A stretch of DNA of 64,000 nucleotides from JACCQS01 sp963766765 (GCA_963766765.1 CAVYBR010000014.1:1-64000); one strand, 5' to 3'. Shown: positions 16,926 through 25,692, counted from the first letter of the stretch. Translations and numbers: made by a program. Notes: generated from the sequence alone by a model not told the origin.

Positions 16926-17315
16926 TCAGCCGGCCCCGCGCAAACGCCCGAGGAAGCCCTCCCGGTCGACGAGGACGCGAGAGACCACACCGCGGCCGAT
17001 GGTGACGTGATCGTCCTGCCAGGCGTGTACGTCGAAGCGCAGGTTGCGTCCATCGACGGCCGCCAAGCGCACATCGACGGAGACGTCTGTGCCCACGGCT
17101 GACGCGGCCAGGTGGTCGAGCTCCACCCGGGTACCGACCGTTGTCGCCTCGGCGGCGATGTGGCCGCCGAGCGCTCGCACGGTGACCGCCTCCGCCCATG
17201 CGATCAATCGCGGGGTCGCGAGTGCGGGTACGTCCCCGCTGCCCAGCGCTGCGGCGGTGTCCCCCTTGCCCACGGTGAAGGCCCCCGATGCCGTCAGTCC
17301 GACTTCGATCGTCAT
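16926..17315 (-). CDS. FlK-like hotdog thioesterase
   Basis: A 129-residue hotdog-fold protein (thioesterase superfamily). The spacing of a Thr (LATPRLI), a Glu eight residues later (AWAEAV) and a His 26 residues after that (ELDHLAAS) is identical to the Thr42-Glu50-His76 set of fluoroacetyl-CoA thioesterase FlK, so acyl-CoA hydrolysis is likely. The family is broad and the substrate is not fluoroacetyl-CoA by default. Start at ATG 17315; an upstream extension to 17444 is basic and unlike the family. It is divergent from the ketoacyl synthase gene. Confidence 0.8.
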   Translation of the reverse strand: MTIEVGLTASGAFTVGKGDTAAALGSGDVPALATPRLIAWAEAVTVRALGGHIAAEATTVGTRVELDHLAASAVGTDVSVDVRLAAVDGRNLRFDVHAWQDDHVTIGRGVVSRVLVDREGFLGRLRGAG

Positions 17316-17431
17316 CCGTGGCAGCCTAGGTGTTCTACCGCGCCGACCAGCCGGCTCGGCGGTTCGTGACAAAATCGAGCGATTGATCCGCTGGATCAGA
17401 CGCAGCGCAGCTACGAGCAGGGGGATCAACC

Positions 17432-18622
17432 GTGATCGAGGCACGCGACGGACGCCGGGTCGTCATTACCGGGGTCGGGGTTGTGGCCCCCTGCGGGATC
17501 GGCGCGGACGCCTTCTGGGCGGGCCTGTCCAAGCCCGCCGAGCCGGAGACGAACCGGCGGATCGCCGATTTCGACCCCGCCGAGTGGGGCCTCAAGCACG
17601 TCGAGGTACGCCGGATCGAGCGCTTCGCCCAACTTGCCATCGCCGCCGCCACGCTCGCCCGCCGCGACGCCGGGCTCGAAGCAGACTCGCCGTATGACCC
17701 ATACCGCTCCGGCGTGATGATGGGCACCGGAATCGGCGGGGCCTACGCGTGGGAGCACAACGCCGAGGTGCTCATGGAAAAAGGCGCCAAGTACGTCTCG
17801 CCACTGGTGGTCCCGATGGTGATGCCGAACGCCGCCTCAGCCAACGTCTCCATCCGCAGCGGCTTCAAGGGGCCGGTCGAGACCATCACGACCGCCTGTG
17901 CGGCGGGAACGCATGCTGTCGGTCACGGAGCTCGGCTCATCGCATCCGGACGCGCCGATGTGGTGCTCGCCGGTGGCAGTGAGTCCTGCCAGACGCCCGT
18001 GATGAGCAACGGCTTTCAGAACATGAAGGCGCTCTCGCCCACCGGGATCTCCCGTCCCTTCGACATCGCGAGAGACGGGTTCTGTTCAGCCGAGGCCGGC
18101 GCGGTGTTGGTGCTCGAGGAGTACGAGGCAGCCAAGGCGCGCGGGGCGACCATCTACGCCGAGATCGCCGGTACCGGTTCCACCGCCGACGCCCACCACA
18201 TCACCGCGCCAGCACCGACCGGAGCCGGTGCGATCGCCTGCATCATTGCGGCTCTCGAAGACGCCGGGGTCAGCGCCGCGGAAGTCACGCATGTGAACGC
18301 GCACGGCACCTCGACGCAGCTCAACGACGCAGCCGAAGCCATCGCGGTCAAGGAAGTCTTCGGAGCCGGCCGCCCGGCCGTCACCTCGATCAAGGGCGTC
18401 ACGGGCCACTCACTCGGCGCAGCCGGCGCCGTCGAGGCCGTGGCGATGGCGCTGACCTACCGCAACCGGGAGATCCCGCCGACGATGCATGTCAGCGAAC
18501 TCGATCCGGACCTCGACATCGACGTGGTGCTCGAACCGCGATCCTGGGAGCCGGCCCCGGCCGTGTCGAACTCGTTCGCCTTCGGCGGGCACAACGGCAC
18601 ATTGGTCTTCCGCCCCATGTGA
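17432..18622 (+). CDS. Beta-ketoacyl-ACP synthase II-like (KAS)
   Basis: A 396-residue condensing enzyme of the thiolase fold. The KAS triad is complete: Cys near residue 155 in TITTACAAGTHA, His near 290 in VNAHGTSTQLND, and His near 325 in KGVTGHSLGAAGA with its preceding Lys; the C-terminal NSFAFGGHNGTLVF is also typical of FabF. It condenses malonyl-ACP with acyl-ACP. It stands alone, without ACP or acyltransferase genes, so it may be a secondary KAS for a special lipid rather than the housekeeping FabF. GTG start at 17432, with GGGGG upstream. The divergent FlK-like thioesterase could act on its products, which is inference. Confidence 0.88.
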   Translation: MIEARDGRRVVITGVGVVAPCGIGADAFWAGLSKPAEPETNRRIADFDPAEWGLKHVEVRRIERFAQLAIAAATLARRDAGLEADSPYDPYRSGVMMGTGIGGAYAWEHNAEVLMEKGAKYVSPLVVPMVMPNAASANVSIRSGFKGPVETITTACAAGTHAVGHGARLIASGRADVVLAGGSESCQTPVMSNGFQNMKALSPTGISRPFDIARDGFCSAEAGAVLVLEEYEAAKARGATIYAEIAGTGSTADAHHITAPAPTGAGAIACIIAALEDAGVSAAEVTHVNAHGTSTQLNDAAEAIAVKEVFGAGRPAVTSIKGVTGHSLGAAGAVEAVAMALTYRNREIPPTMHVSELDPDLDIDVVLEPRSWEPAPAVSNSFAFGGHNGTLVFRPM

Positions 18623-18767
18623 TTGACGGGCGCAGGCTCGATGCACTCACCGACGTGGCCATCGACGCGCCCGCGCGGTTGGCCGTGAACGTAGAACGGC
18701 TGCATTTCTTCGATGTGGAGTCCACTGAAGCGATCCGCGACTGACCTCGATCAGCGAGAATTCTCGA

Positions 18768-19367
18768 ATGAGTCTGTTCTCTCGCGGCTTCTCCGGGAAA
18801 CGTCGGGAAACGTCAGCAAACCTCCCACCGGGCCAACACCTGGTGAGGGATTTCCCGGTTCTGACTGCCGGCCCGACGCCACGGGTTTCCATGGACGAAT
18901 GGCAGCTCACGTTGACCACCGAGCTGGGTGTCACAAAATCCTGGGACTGGCAGTCGTTTCGGGCGTTACCCACCGAGGACATCACCGTCGACCTGCATTG
19001 CGTGACGAGTTGGTCGAAGTTAGGGACCCACTGGCAGGGAGTGTTGCTTGACGCGCTGCTCGCCGATTGCGAGTCGACCGCCGAGTTCGTCTCGGTGCGT
19101 TCGTACGGCGGATACACGACGAACCTTCCGCTGGCCGACCTCAGAGGCGGGAAGGCGTGGATCGCTTTCGGCTACGAAGGGGAGGACCTGGATCCAGAGC
19201 ACGGCGGGCCGGCGCGGCTGCTCGTACCGCACCTCTACCTCTGGAAAAGCGCGAAGTGGGTCCGGGACATCACGCTCACCAGAGAGAACCGGCCGGGCTT
19301 CTGGGAGACCAACGGCTATCACAACTACGGAGACCCATGGCGCGAGCAGCGGTACTGGGACGAGTGA
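18768..19367 (+). CDS. SUOX-fold molybdopterin oxidoreductase
   Basis: A 199-residue protein of the sulfite-oxidase molybdopterin-binding domain family. The molybdenum-ligating Cys is residue 78 in DLHCVTSWSKLGTHWQGV; SVRSYGGYTTNLPLADL and the C-terminal ENRPGFWETNGYHNYGDPW are conserved family blocks. There is no signal peptide or membrane helix, so it is cytoplasmic, unlike MsrP or periplasmic sulfite dehydrogenases. ATG 18768 keeps the N-terminal LPPGQH segment usual for this group. It overlaps the next gene by 4 bases, and its electrons are likely passed to or from that reductase. Substrate unknown. Confidence 0.88.
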   Translation: MSLFSRGFSGKRRETSANLPPGQHLVRDFPVLTAGPTPRVSMDEWQLTLTTELGVTKSWDWQSFRALPTEDITVDLHCVTSWSKLGTHWQGVLLDALLADCESTAEFVSVRSYGGYTTNLPLADLRGGKAWIAFGYEGEDLDPEHGGPARLLVPHLYLWKSAKWVRDITLTRENRPGFWETNGYHNYGDPWREQRYWDE

Positions 19368-20092
19368 CCTGGCGCTGGGCAACCGTCGCCGCAGTTCGCG
19401 TGGAGAACGCGTTCGCCCGGACAGTGACCGTGGCCGTACCAGATTGGCCGGGCCACGTCGCCGGGCAGCACGTCGACGTACGGCTCACCGCACCGGACGG
19501 TTACACCGCAACTCGCGCGTACTCGATCGCAGCGCCGACAAACGGAGACCTCGTTGAACTGACCGTCGAACAGGTCCCGGACGGTGAGGTGTCGCCGTAC
19601 CTCGTGCACGAAGCTTCCGTCGGTGATCGGCTGGAAGTCCGCGGACCACTCGGCGGATGGTTCGTCTGGCGACCCACGCAGCCCGAGCCGGTCCAGTTGA
19701 TCGCCGGTGGGTCCGGCCTCGTGCCGTTGATGTCCATGATCCGCGAGCACATTCGATCTGACTCAGCTGCGCCGATGCGGCTGCTCTACTCCGTCCGCGA
19801 TCCCGAGGCGGTCCTGTATCGCGCGGAGATCGAGGGAGACGTGCTGCCGGCCGGAGGAATCGACGTCACAATTGCCTACACCCGGCGAGCACCGGCCGAG
19901 CTCGCTCGGGTGGGACGAGTCAACGCCGAGTTACTGGCGGCGGCAACGGTGGAGTCAAACCAGGTGCCCACGACGTACATCTGCGGCCCAACCGGTTTCG
20001 TGGAAGCCGTCGCGGAGCTCCTGCTGAATGCAGGGCACTCACCAAAGCGGATCAGAACAGAACGTTTCGGACCGAGTGGAGGGCCGCGATGA
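19364..20092 (+). CDS. FAD/NAD(P)-binding ferredoxin reductase-like protein
   Basis: A 242-residue ferredoxin-NADP reductase-fold protein. The FAD-binding RAYSIAAP near residue 47, the phosphate loop AGGSGLVPLMSMIREH near 107, and the terminal CGPTGFVEAVAELLL near 210 are the family signatures. It lacks the C-terminal 2Fe-2S domain of class I oxygenase reductases. The GTG at 19364 overlaps the TGA of the molybdoenzyme gene (GTGA) and its own stop overlaps the next start (ATGA), so the three products are made together. It probably shuttles electrons between NAD(P)H and the molybdenum enzyme. Confidence 0.88.
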   Translation: MTWRWATVAAVRVENAFARTVTVAVPDWPGHVAGQHVDVRLTAPDGYTATRAYSIAAPTNGDLVELTVEQVPDGEVSPYLVHEASVGDRLEVRGPLGGWFVWRPTQPEPVQLIAGGSGLVPLMSMIREHIRSDSAAPMRLLYSVRDPEAVLYRAEIEGDVLPAGGIDVTIAYTRRAPAELARVGRVNAELLAAATVESNQVPTTYICGPTGFVEAVAELLLNAGHSPKRIRTERFGPSGGPR

Positions 20093-20364
20093 CTCCGGAA
20101 GATGCCGTGCATCTCGACGGTAACGCGGCGGCGGGCGAGTTGCGTCAGGTGTTCGCCGTCGATCTCACCGCCGCTGTTGGTGAGTGCACCGGGTGTGGAC
20201 GAACCGGCGAGCTCGCCACTGCCCTGCTCTATCTGCGGGCGCCGGGCCTAGTGCTGCGCTGTCCGGGTTGCGACGGCGTGCTCCTGCGGCTGGTCACGGC
20301 GCCGGGGCGGATGTGGCTCGACATGGGGGGACTGCGCTGTCTGCAATTGACAACATCACCCTGA
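20089..20364 (+). CDS. DUF6510 zinc-ribbon protein
   Basis: A 91-residue protein with two CxxC pairs (Cys33/Cys36 in CTGCG and Cys58/Cys61 in CPGCD), a small zinc-ribbon or rubredoxin-like site. The opening LDGNAAAGELRQVFAVDLTAA and the ending MWLDMGGLRCLQL match DUF6510. The family has no established function but repeatedly neighbours SUOX-type oxidoreductases and FAD reductases in actinobacteria (from memory). With four cysteines it could bind zinc as a structural partner or iron as an electron carrier. Its start overlaps the reductase stop (ATGA). Confidence 0.8.
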   Translation: MTPEDAVHLDGNAAAGELRQVFAVDLTAAVGECTGCGRTGELATALLYLRAPGLVLRCPGCDGVLLRLVTAPGRMWLDMGGLRCLQLTTSP

Positions 20365-20375
20365 CGGGACATGCG

Positions 20376-21204
20376 ATGAGCGGGTCAGCAGAGGCCGATG
20401 CGGTCGAAAGCATCGTTGTGGTGCGCTCCGACGACGGCGCGATGATCGCTCTCGAACGAGTGAGCAGTGGCGGGCCACCGCTGTTGATGGTGGCCGGGGC
20501 GACCAACGATCGTCGGGCATGGGCTGCGGTGGCCGACCAGCTCGCCGACCAATTCTCCTGCTGGTTGATGGACCGCCGTGGCAAGGGCGCCTCATCCGAC
20601 GCCGAGTCGTACGGATTGGATCGGGAGTACGAGGACATCGGCGCCGCGCTGTCGTGCTTCGACGAGCCGGCCCTGCTTGCCGGTCACTCGTCGGGTGCGA
20701 TCTGTGCGCTGGGCGCCGCCGTACGTCGTCCCGTCACTGCGTGGCCTGGTTCTCTACGAGCCGCCGTGGCCGGTCGAGGGACCCAACCCCGGAGTGGACA
20801 AGCTGGACGAGATAGAACAGCTTGTCGCCCATGGCGATCGGGAGGCCGCACTGGACTTGGCGCTGCGAGTCCTGGTCGAAGTCGGTCCGCAGGCCATCGA
20901 CGACCTGCGCGCAACACCGTTGTGGCAGATCCGTGCCTCGCTCGTGCACACATGGCCGCGCGAGGTGCGCGACATCGAACGGCTGCCCCGACAGCTCGAT
21001 GCCTTGGGCGCCATCGACGTGCCGACCCTGCTGCTCCGCGGCGACGTGACGGCGCCCTGGTTGGCGCGGACCACGACTGCCGTCGCCGCCGCGATCCGCG
21101 ACTCCGTGGTGGTCGACCTCCCCGGTCAGGGCCATGGCGCCCTTGCACTTGCCCCTCAGCTGGTGGCTGACGCGATCCGAGCCTGGGCAATGCCAGCCGG
21201 CTGA
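20376..21204 (+). pseudogene. Alpha/beta hydrolase, frameshifted
   Basis: Serine hydrolase fold split between two frames. The first part starts at ATG 20376 (MSGSAEADAVES), runs through the DRRGKGASS segment and the nucleophile elbow GHSSGAICALGAAVRRP near 20690-20732. The conserved sequence then continues in the +1 frame as PSLRGLVLYEPPWPVEGP, through LLLRGD (acid) and GQGHGALAL (His) to the stop at 21204. Deleting one C of CCC at 20730-20732 restores AVRRPSLRGLVLYE and a full protein of about 275 residues with an intact Ser-Asp-His triad. It follows the DUF6510 gene by 11 bases and may belong to the same operon. Confidence 0.82.
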
Positions 21205-21222
21205 CAGTCGAAGCTCGCCGGG

Positions 21223-21231
21223 TTATCCACA
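21223..21231 (+). promoter_or_regulatory. DnaA-box consensus upstream of the SSB paralogue
   Basis: TTATCCACA, an exact match to the classical DnaA box, lies 92 bases before the SSB-like start. A second related 9-mer, CCGTCCACA, follows at 21242-21250 (two mismatches from the actinobacterial TTGTCCACA). A chance match is possible, but the position in the promoter of a replication-related gene is suggestive. Confidence 0.35.
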
Positions 21232-21323
21232 CGCGCCCAGGCCGTCCACAGACCCCACTTTCATCATCCGGGCGGGTCCGAGGAATCAGATCCTTGGTCC
21301 TCCATCGACCAAAGGAGCGATTC

Positions 21324-21824
21324 ATGTTCGGGAACAAGATCACCGTCGCGGGCAACCTGACCGCGGACCCGGTCCTCAAGTACCTCCCCACGGGCAAGGC
21401 CGTCGTCAACTTCACGGTCGCCTGCAACCACGGCCGCTACGACCGGGAGAGTCAGTCATGGGTCGATTCCGAGGCAACCTTCTTCAAGGTCGAAGGCTGG
21501 GAGACGCTTGCCGAGAACATCTCGGAGAGCCTGCGCAAGGGAGATCCGGTCGTCGTGGTGGGCCGGATGCTCTGCCGCACCTATCAGCAGGAGGGGAAGT
21601 CCAGGGAGTCGTGGGAGATCAGGGCCGACACCGTTGCCGCTGACCTGCGCAGGCGAGCCGCGTCCCTACGGCGGGTGCTGCGCAGCAGCCCACTGTCGGC
21701 GGAGGAGTCCGGCTCTGCGATGACGGGCCAGGACGAGCCGGCGGACCTGCAGGATGCCAACCTGGACGACATCCGGGATCCCGAGTCGGTGCAGGCAGGA
21801 CCGAGTCTGATGGTCGCGAGCTGA
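21324..21824 (+). CDS. ssb: Single-stranded DNA-binding protein paralogue
   Basis: A 166-residue protein with an N-terminal OB fold (about 1-105: NKITVAGNLTADPVLKYLPT, VNFTVACN, FFKVEGWETLAENI, KGDPVVVVGRM). The C-terminal tail is short and ends PSLMVAS, lacking the acidic DDDIPF-like tip with which housekeeping SSB recruits partner proteins. It is therefore the secondary actinobacterial SSB, like M. tuberculosis Rv2478c, which also precedes the EttA gene. ATG 21324 follows AAAGGAG. Partner recruitment is probably different from that of the main SSB. Confidence 0.88.
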   Translation: MFGNKITVAGNLTADPVLKYLPTGKAVVNFTVACNHGRYDRESQSWVDSEATFFKVEGWETLAENISESLRKGDPVVVVGRMLCRTYQQEGKSRESWEIRADTVAADLRRRAASLRRVLRSSPLSAEESGSAMTGQDEPADLQDANLDDIRDPESVQAGPSLMVAS

Positions 21825-21944
21825 CTGGCCCGGCCTGTGGGGCACGCTGGGCAGTTCGGAGCCCCACCGGCGAGAATCGCGATCGGCTGAGAGAATGGAG
21901 GTGAATCTCCGCACAGACCTCAACTCGAAGGACAGCTTCCCTCC

Positions 21945-23615
21945 GTGGCTCAGTACATCTACTCCATGAACCGTGCCCGCAAAGCGCACGGCGACAAGGT
22001 CATTCTCGACGAGGTGACCTTGGCGTTCCTACCCGGCGCCAAGATCGGCGTCGTCGGTCCGAATGGTGCGGGCAAGTCCACCGTGCTCAAAGTCATGGCC
22101 GGTCTGGAGCAGGTCTCCAACGGGGAAGCCAGGCTCACGCCGGGCTACTCCGTCGGCATCCTGCTGCAGGAGCCCCCGCTCAACGAGGAACTCGACGTGC
22201 GCGGAAACGTCGAGGAGGCCGTGGCCGACCTCCGGCAGACCCTTGCCCGGTTCGAGGAGATCAGCGAAGCGATGGCCGAGCCGGACGCGGACTTCGATGT
22301 CCTGCTGCCCGAGCAGGGCGAGCTGATGGACAAGATCGAGCACGCGGATGGCTGGGAGCTCGACAACCGGATCGAAATGGCGATGGACGCGCTGCGCTGC
22401 CCGCCGGGGGATGCCGATGTCTCGGTGCTCTCCGGTGGCGAGCGCCGGCGGGTCGCACTGTGCAAGCTGCTCCTGCAGAAGCCCGACCTCCTCCTGCTCG
22501 ACGAACCCACCAACCATCTCGACGCCGAGAGCGTGCAGTGGCTCGAACAGCACCTCGAGAAGTACGAAGGCACGGTCGTCGCGGTGACGCACGACAGGTA
22601 CTTCTTGGACAACGTCGCTCAGTGGATCCTCGAGCTCGACCGCGGGCGGGCATACCCGTACGAGGGCAACTACTCGACCTACCTCGAGATGAAGGCCGCC
22701 CGGTTGAAGGTCGAGGGCCAGAAGGACGTCAAGCGGCAGAAGCGCCTGGCCGATGAGCTGTCGTGGGTGCGGTCCAACGCCAAGGCTCGCCAGACGAAGA
22801 GCAAGTCTCGACTCGCCCGTTACGAGGAGATGGCCGCCGAGGCTGAGAAGACCCGCAAGCTGGACTTCGAAGAGATCCAGATCCCACCGGGTCCGCGGCT
22901 GGGCAACCTGGTCATCGAGACCGAAGATCTGACCAAGGGCTTCGGTGAGCGCATCCTGATCGACGACTTGTCGTTCACCTTGCCGCGCAATGGCATTGTC
23001 GGTGTGATCGGCCCCAACGGAGCCGGCAAGACCACGTTGTTCAAGATGCTGATCGGTGACGAGAAGCCCGATGACGGCGAGATTCGGATCGGCGACTCGG
23101 TGAAGATCTCCTATGTCGAGCAGAATCGCGCGGGGATCGATCCAAAGAAGAACGTCTGGCAGGTCGTCAGCGACGGACTGGACTTCATCAAGGTCGGTCA
23201 GGTCGAGATGCCGTCTCGTGCGTACGTGGGAGCGTTCGGCTTCAAGGGCCCCGACCAGCAGAAGCCGGCTGGCGTGCTTTCCGGCGGTGAGCGCAATCGG
23301 CTCAATCTTGCCCTGACCCTCAAGCAGGGTGGAAACCTACTTCTGCTCGATGAGCCGACCAACGACCTGGATGTGGAGACACTCAGCAGCTTGGAGAACG
23401 CGTTGCTGGAGTTTCCCGGGTGCGCTGTGGTCGTGAGTCACGATCGCTGGTTCCTCGACCGGGTCGCCACGCACATCCTCGCCTACGAGGGCGACTCGAC
23501 ATGGTTCTGGTTCGAGGGCAACTTCGCGAGTTACGAGGACAACAAGATCGAGCGCCTGGGTCCGGAGGCCGCGCGGCCGCACCGGGCCACCTATCGCAAG
23601 CTGACCCGCGACTAG
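21945..23615 (+). CDS. ettA: Energy-dependent translational throttle protein EttA (ABC-F ATPase)
   Basis: A 556-residue ABC-F protein with two ATPase domains. Walker A motifs: GPNGAGKST near residue 42 and GPNGAGKTT near 358; signatures LSGGERRRVALCKLL and LSGGERNRLNLALTL; Walker B LLLDEPTNHLDAESVQWLE and LLLDEPTNDLDVE. The inter-domain linker with its basic arm (about 245-310) is present and there are no membrane helices. EttA binds the ribosomal E site and gates early elongation according to ATP/ADP ratio. Length and arm fit EttA rather than antibiotic-resistance ABC-F types. GTG 21945 follows GAAGGA. This is the Rv2477c position. Confidence 0.95.
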   Translation: MAQYIYSMNRARKAHGDKVILDEVTLAFLPGAKIGVVGPNGAGKSTVLKVMAGLEQVSNGEARLTPGYSVGILLQEPPLNEELDVRGNVEEAVADLRQTLARFEEISEAMAEPDADFDVLLPEQGELMDKIEHADGWELDNRIEMAMDALRCPPGDADVSVLSGGERRRVALCKLLLQKPDLLLLDEPTNHLDAESVQWLEQHLEKYEGTVVAVTHDRYFLDNVAQWILELDRGRAYPYEGNYSTYLEMKAARLKVEGQKDVKRQKRLADELSWVRSNAKARQTKSKSRLARYEEMAAEAEKTRKLDFEEIQIPPGPRLGNLVIETEDLTKGFGERILIDDLSFTLPRNGIVGVIGPNGAGKTTLFKMLIGDEKPDDGEIRIGDSVKISYVEQNRAGIDPKKNVWQVVSDGLDFIKVGQVEMPSRAYVGAFGFKGPDQQKPAGVLSGGERNRLNLALTLKQGGNLLLLDEPTNDLDVETLSSLENALLEFPGCAVVVSHDRWFLDRVATHILAYEGDSTWFWFEGNFASYEDNKIERLGPEAARPHRATYRKLTRD

Positions 23616-23631
23616 GCCAGACTCCAATCCC

Positions 23632-24045
23632 ATGACCCGTCGGCGCGTACCGGTGCCCATGCGCTGGGCGGATCAGGATCCTTTTCAGCACGTCAACAAC
23701 GCGGCGTTCCTCACCTATCTCGAGCAGGCCCGCGTCGAGATCTTCTTCTCCGACGCTGGTGGCGAGGGCATCACCACCCTGTCCGAGGGAGTGGTGGTCG
23801 TACGGCATGAGATCCATTACAAGCGACCCGTGGTCTATTCGAATCGTCCGCTGATCATCGAGTGCTGGATCTCCGAACTACGCGCTGCGTCCTACCGGGT
23901 CGACTACCTCGTCCACGACGGGGACACGCTCGCCGTCACCGCGAACTCGCTGCTGGCCACGTATGACATCGAGGCCCAACGGCCGCGCCGGATCCTTCCG
24001 GACGAGCGCGCCTACCTCGAGCGGTTCCTCGACGCGGACGGCTGA
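23632..24045 (+). CDS. 4-hydroxybenzoyl-CoA-type acyl-CoA thioesterase
   Basis: A 137-residue single-hotdog thioesterase. The motif RWADQDPFQHVNNAAFLTYLEQAR carries the catalytic Asp and HVNN loop characteristic of 4-hydroxybenzoyl-CoA/YbgC-like enzymes. It starts 16 bases after EttA and is likely co-transcribed. The M. tuberculosis homologue (Rv2475c) is in the same relative place. The natural acyl-CoA is not known. Confidence 0.88.
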   Translation: MTRRRVPVPMRWADQDPFQHVNNAAFLTYLEQARVEIFFSDAGGEGITTLSEGVVVVRHEIHYKRPVVYSNRPLIIECWISELRAASYRVDYLVHDGDTLAVTANSLLATYDIEAQRPRRILPDERAYLERFLDADG

Positions 24046-24065
24046 CCGCGTAGCGAGACGTCGGT

Positions 24066-24082
24066 CGGTTTGGCCAAAACCG
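24066..24082. terminator. Hairpin between convergent genes
   Basis: CGGTTT at 24066-24071 and AAACCG at 24077-24082 around GGCCA, in the 54-base gap between the convergent thioesterase and glucosidase genes. The position suits a bidirectional terminator, although there is no U-tract. Confidence 0.35.
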
Positions 24083-24099
24083 CCGCAGCCCTGGACCGG

Positions 24100-25692
24100 T
24101 CAGTTCGAATTGAGCCAGGCCGCGGTGTCCGGCGGCAGCGTGAGGTCGTCGGGACGGCCATCCTCGGCCGGCAGCGCGGCGAGCGGCCCGCTGGTCAGCA
24201 GCAGATCTCCCGCGGGCAGCGCAATTGACTCGCCGCCAGCATTGACAACGCAGATCAGGCCGTCCTCCCGGGCGAATCCGAGAGCGCCCTCGGGGAGGTC
24301 CAGCCAGCGCACGCCCGCACCCGGTGAGACCGCAGGACGGTCTCGCCACGTGCGTCGGATTCGCAAGGCGCGTCGGTACAGATTGAGGGTCGAACCGGGA
24401 TCCTCGCGCTGTGCCTGCACGGTCAGGCCGCCCCAGCCGGCGGGCAACGGCAGCCAAGGTGACGTGTCGGCGGAGAAGTCGTACGGGGGCTCCGTCCCGG
24501 CCCAAGGCAGCGGGACGCGGCTTCCGTCGCGGCCGCGCTCACGATGGCCCGATCGTTCCCAGATCGGGTCCTGCAACGCCTCATCCGGAAGGGCCACGTC
24601 CGGCAGGCCGAGCTCGTCGCCGTTGTAGAGATAGACCACACCCGGCAGCGCCAATTGCAGGAGCGCGGCGGCGCGGGCGCGGCGCAGTCCAACCGCACCG
24701 CCGCCGTAGCGGGACACGTGGCGCGGCCGGTCGTGGTTGGACAGCACCCAACAGGCCGGCGTGCTCGTCCCGGCGACGCTGCGTAGGGATTGTTGGATGG
24801 CCGTCTGCATTTCCGTTGCGTCCCAATCGGATTCAAGCAAACGGAAATTGAAGGCCAAATGCAACTCGTCCGGCCGGGTGTACAGCGCCAGCCGTTGTGG
24901 ATCATTGACCCAGATCTCACCAACTGCCATGACATCGGGGTAGTCGTTCAGCGTGCGCCGTACGCCACGGTGCAGCTCATGGACGCCGTCGTCGTCATAG
25001 CGCGGGTCGTGCGCGTCGGCCAACCCGACAATCCCGCGGAGGACTTCGGGACTGAGGTCGGGCAGACCCTCTGGCTTGGCCATGGCGTGCGCGACATCGA
25101 TGCGAAATCCGTCCACACCCCGGTCGAGCCAGAACCGCATGGTCTTGTCCAGGTCAGCAGCGACATCCGGGTTGTTCCAGTTCAGGTCGGGCTGTTCGGC
25201 AGCGAAAAGGTGCAAGTACCACTGACCATCGGGCAGCCTCGTCCACGCCGGACCGCCAAAGGCCGATGTCCAGTTGTTGGGCGGTTCGCTGCCGTCTTCA
25301 CCACGGCCGTCCCGGAAGATGTAGCGCGATCGTGCCGGATCGCCCGGGGGAGCGGCCCGCGCAGCGCAGAACCACGGGTGTTGGTCGGACGTGTGATTCG
25401 GGACCACGTCGATCGTCACTTTCAGCCCGAGAGCGTGTGCTCGTGCGAGCAAGGTGTCGAAGGCTGCGAGGTCCCCGAAGAGCGGGTCGACATCGCGCGG
25501 ATCCGCCACGTCGTACCCGTGGTCGGCCATCGGCGACCGATAGAACGGAGTCAGCCAAAGCGCATCCACACCGAGTTCGGCGAGATGGCCCAGCCGCTCG
25601 GTGATGCCCGGAAGGTCGCCGACGCCGTCGCCATTCGCATCGGCGAAACTACGGACGTAGATCTGATAGAAAGCTGCGCCCGTCCACCACAT
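24100..25692 (-). CDS. aglA: Alpha-glucosidase, GH13 family
   Basis: A 530-residue retaining glycoside hydrolase of GH13 that releases glucose from alpha-glucosides. The barrel starts FYQIYVRSFADANGDGVGDL; catalytic residues are Asp near 196 (GFRIDVAH), Glu near 257 (AVGEIWV) and Asp near 319 (LSNHDRPR); the calcium/subsite motif DVVPNHTSDQHPWF is present. No signal peptide, so the enzyme is cytoplasmic. Its ATG overlaps the globin stop by one base (TGATG). The pairing glbO-aglA is the same as Rv2470-Rv2471, but here both genes follow an MFS transporter gene. Confidence 0.93.
   Translation of the reverse strand: MWWTGAAFYQIYVRSFADANGDGVGDLPGITERLGHLAELGVDALWLTPFYRSPMADHGYDVADPRDVDPLFGDLAAFDTLLARAHALGLKVTIDVVPNHTSDQHPWFCAARAAPPGDPARSRYIFRDGRGEDGSEPPNNWTSAFGGPAWTRLPDGQWYLHLFAAEQPDLNWNNPDVAADLDKTMRFWLDRGVDGFRIDVAHAMAKPEGLPDLSPEVLRGIVGLADAHDPRYDDDGVHELHRGVRRTLNDYPDVMAVGEIWVNDPQRLALYTRPDELHLAFNFRLLESDWDATEMQTAIQQSLRSVAGTSTPACWVLSNHDRPRHVSRYGGGAVGLRRARAAALLQLALPGVVYLYNGDELGLPDVALPDEALQDPIWERSGHRERGRDGSRVPLPWAGTEPPYDFSADTSPWLPLPAGWGGLTVQAQREDPGSTLNLYRRALRIRRTWRDRPAVSPGAGVRWLDLPEGALGFAREDGLICVVNAGGESIALPAGDLLLTSGPLAALPAEDGRPDDLTLPPDTAAWLNSN

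Noticed and set aside
18778..18815. CTTCTCCGGGAAAC sequence resembling the palindromic repeat core
   Set aside because: It encodes RGFSGKRRET, the usual N-terminal segment of this SUOX family, so similarity to the repeat is coincidental.
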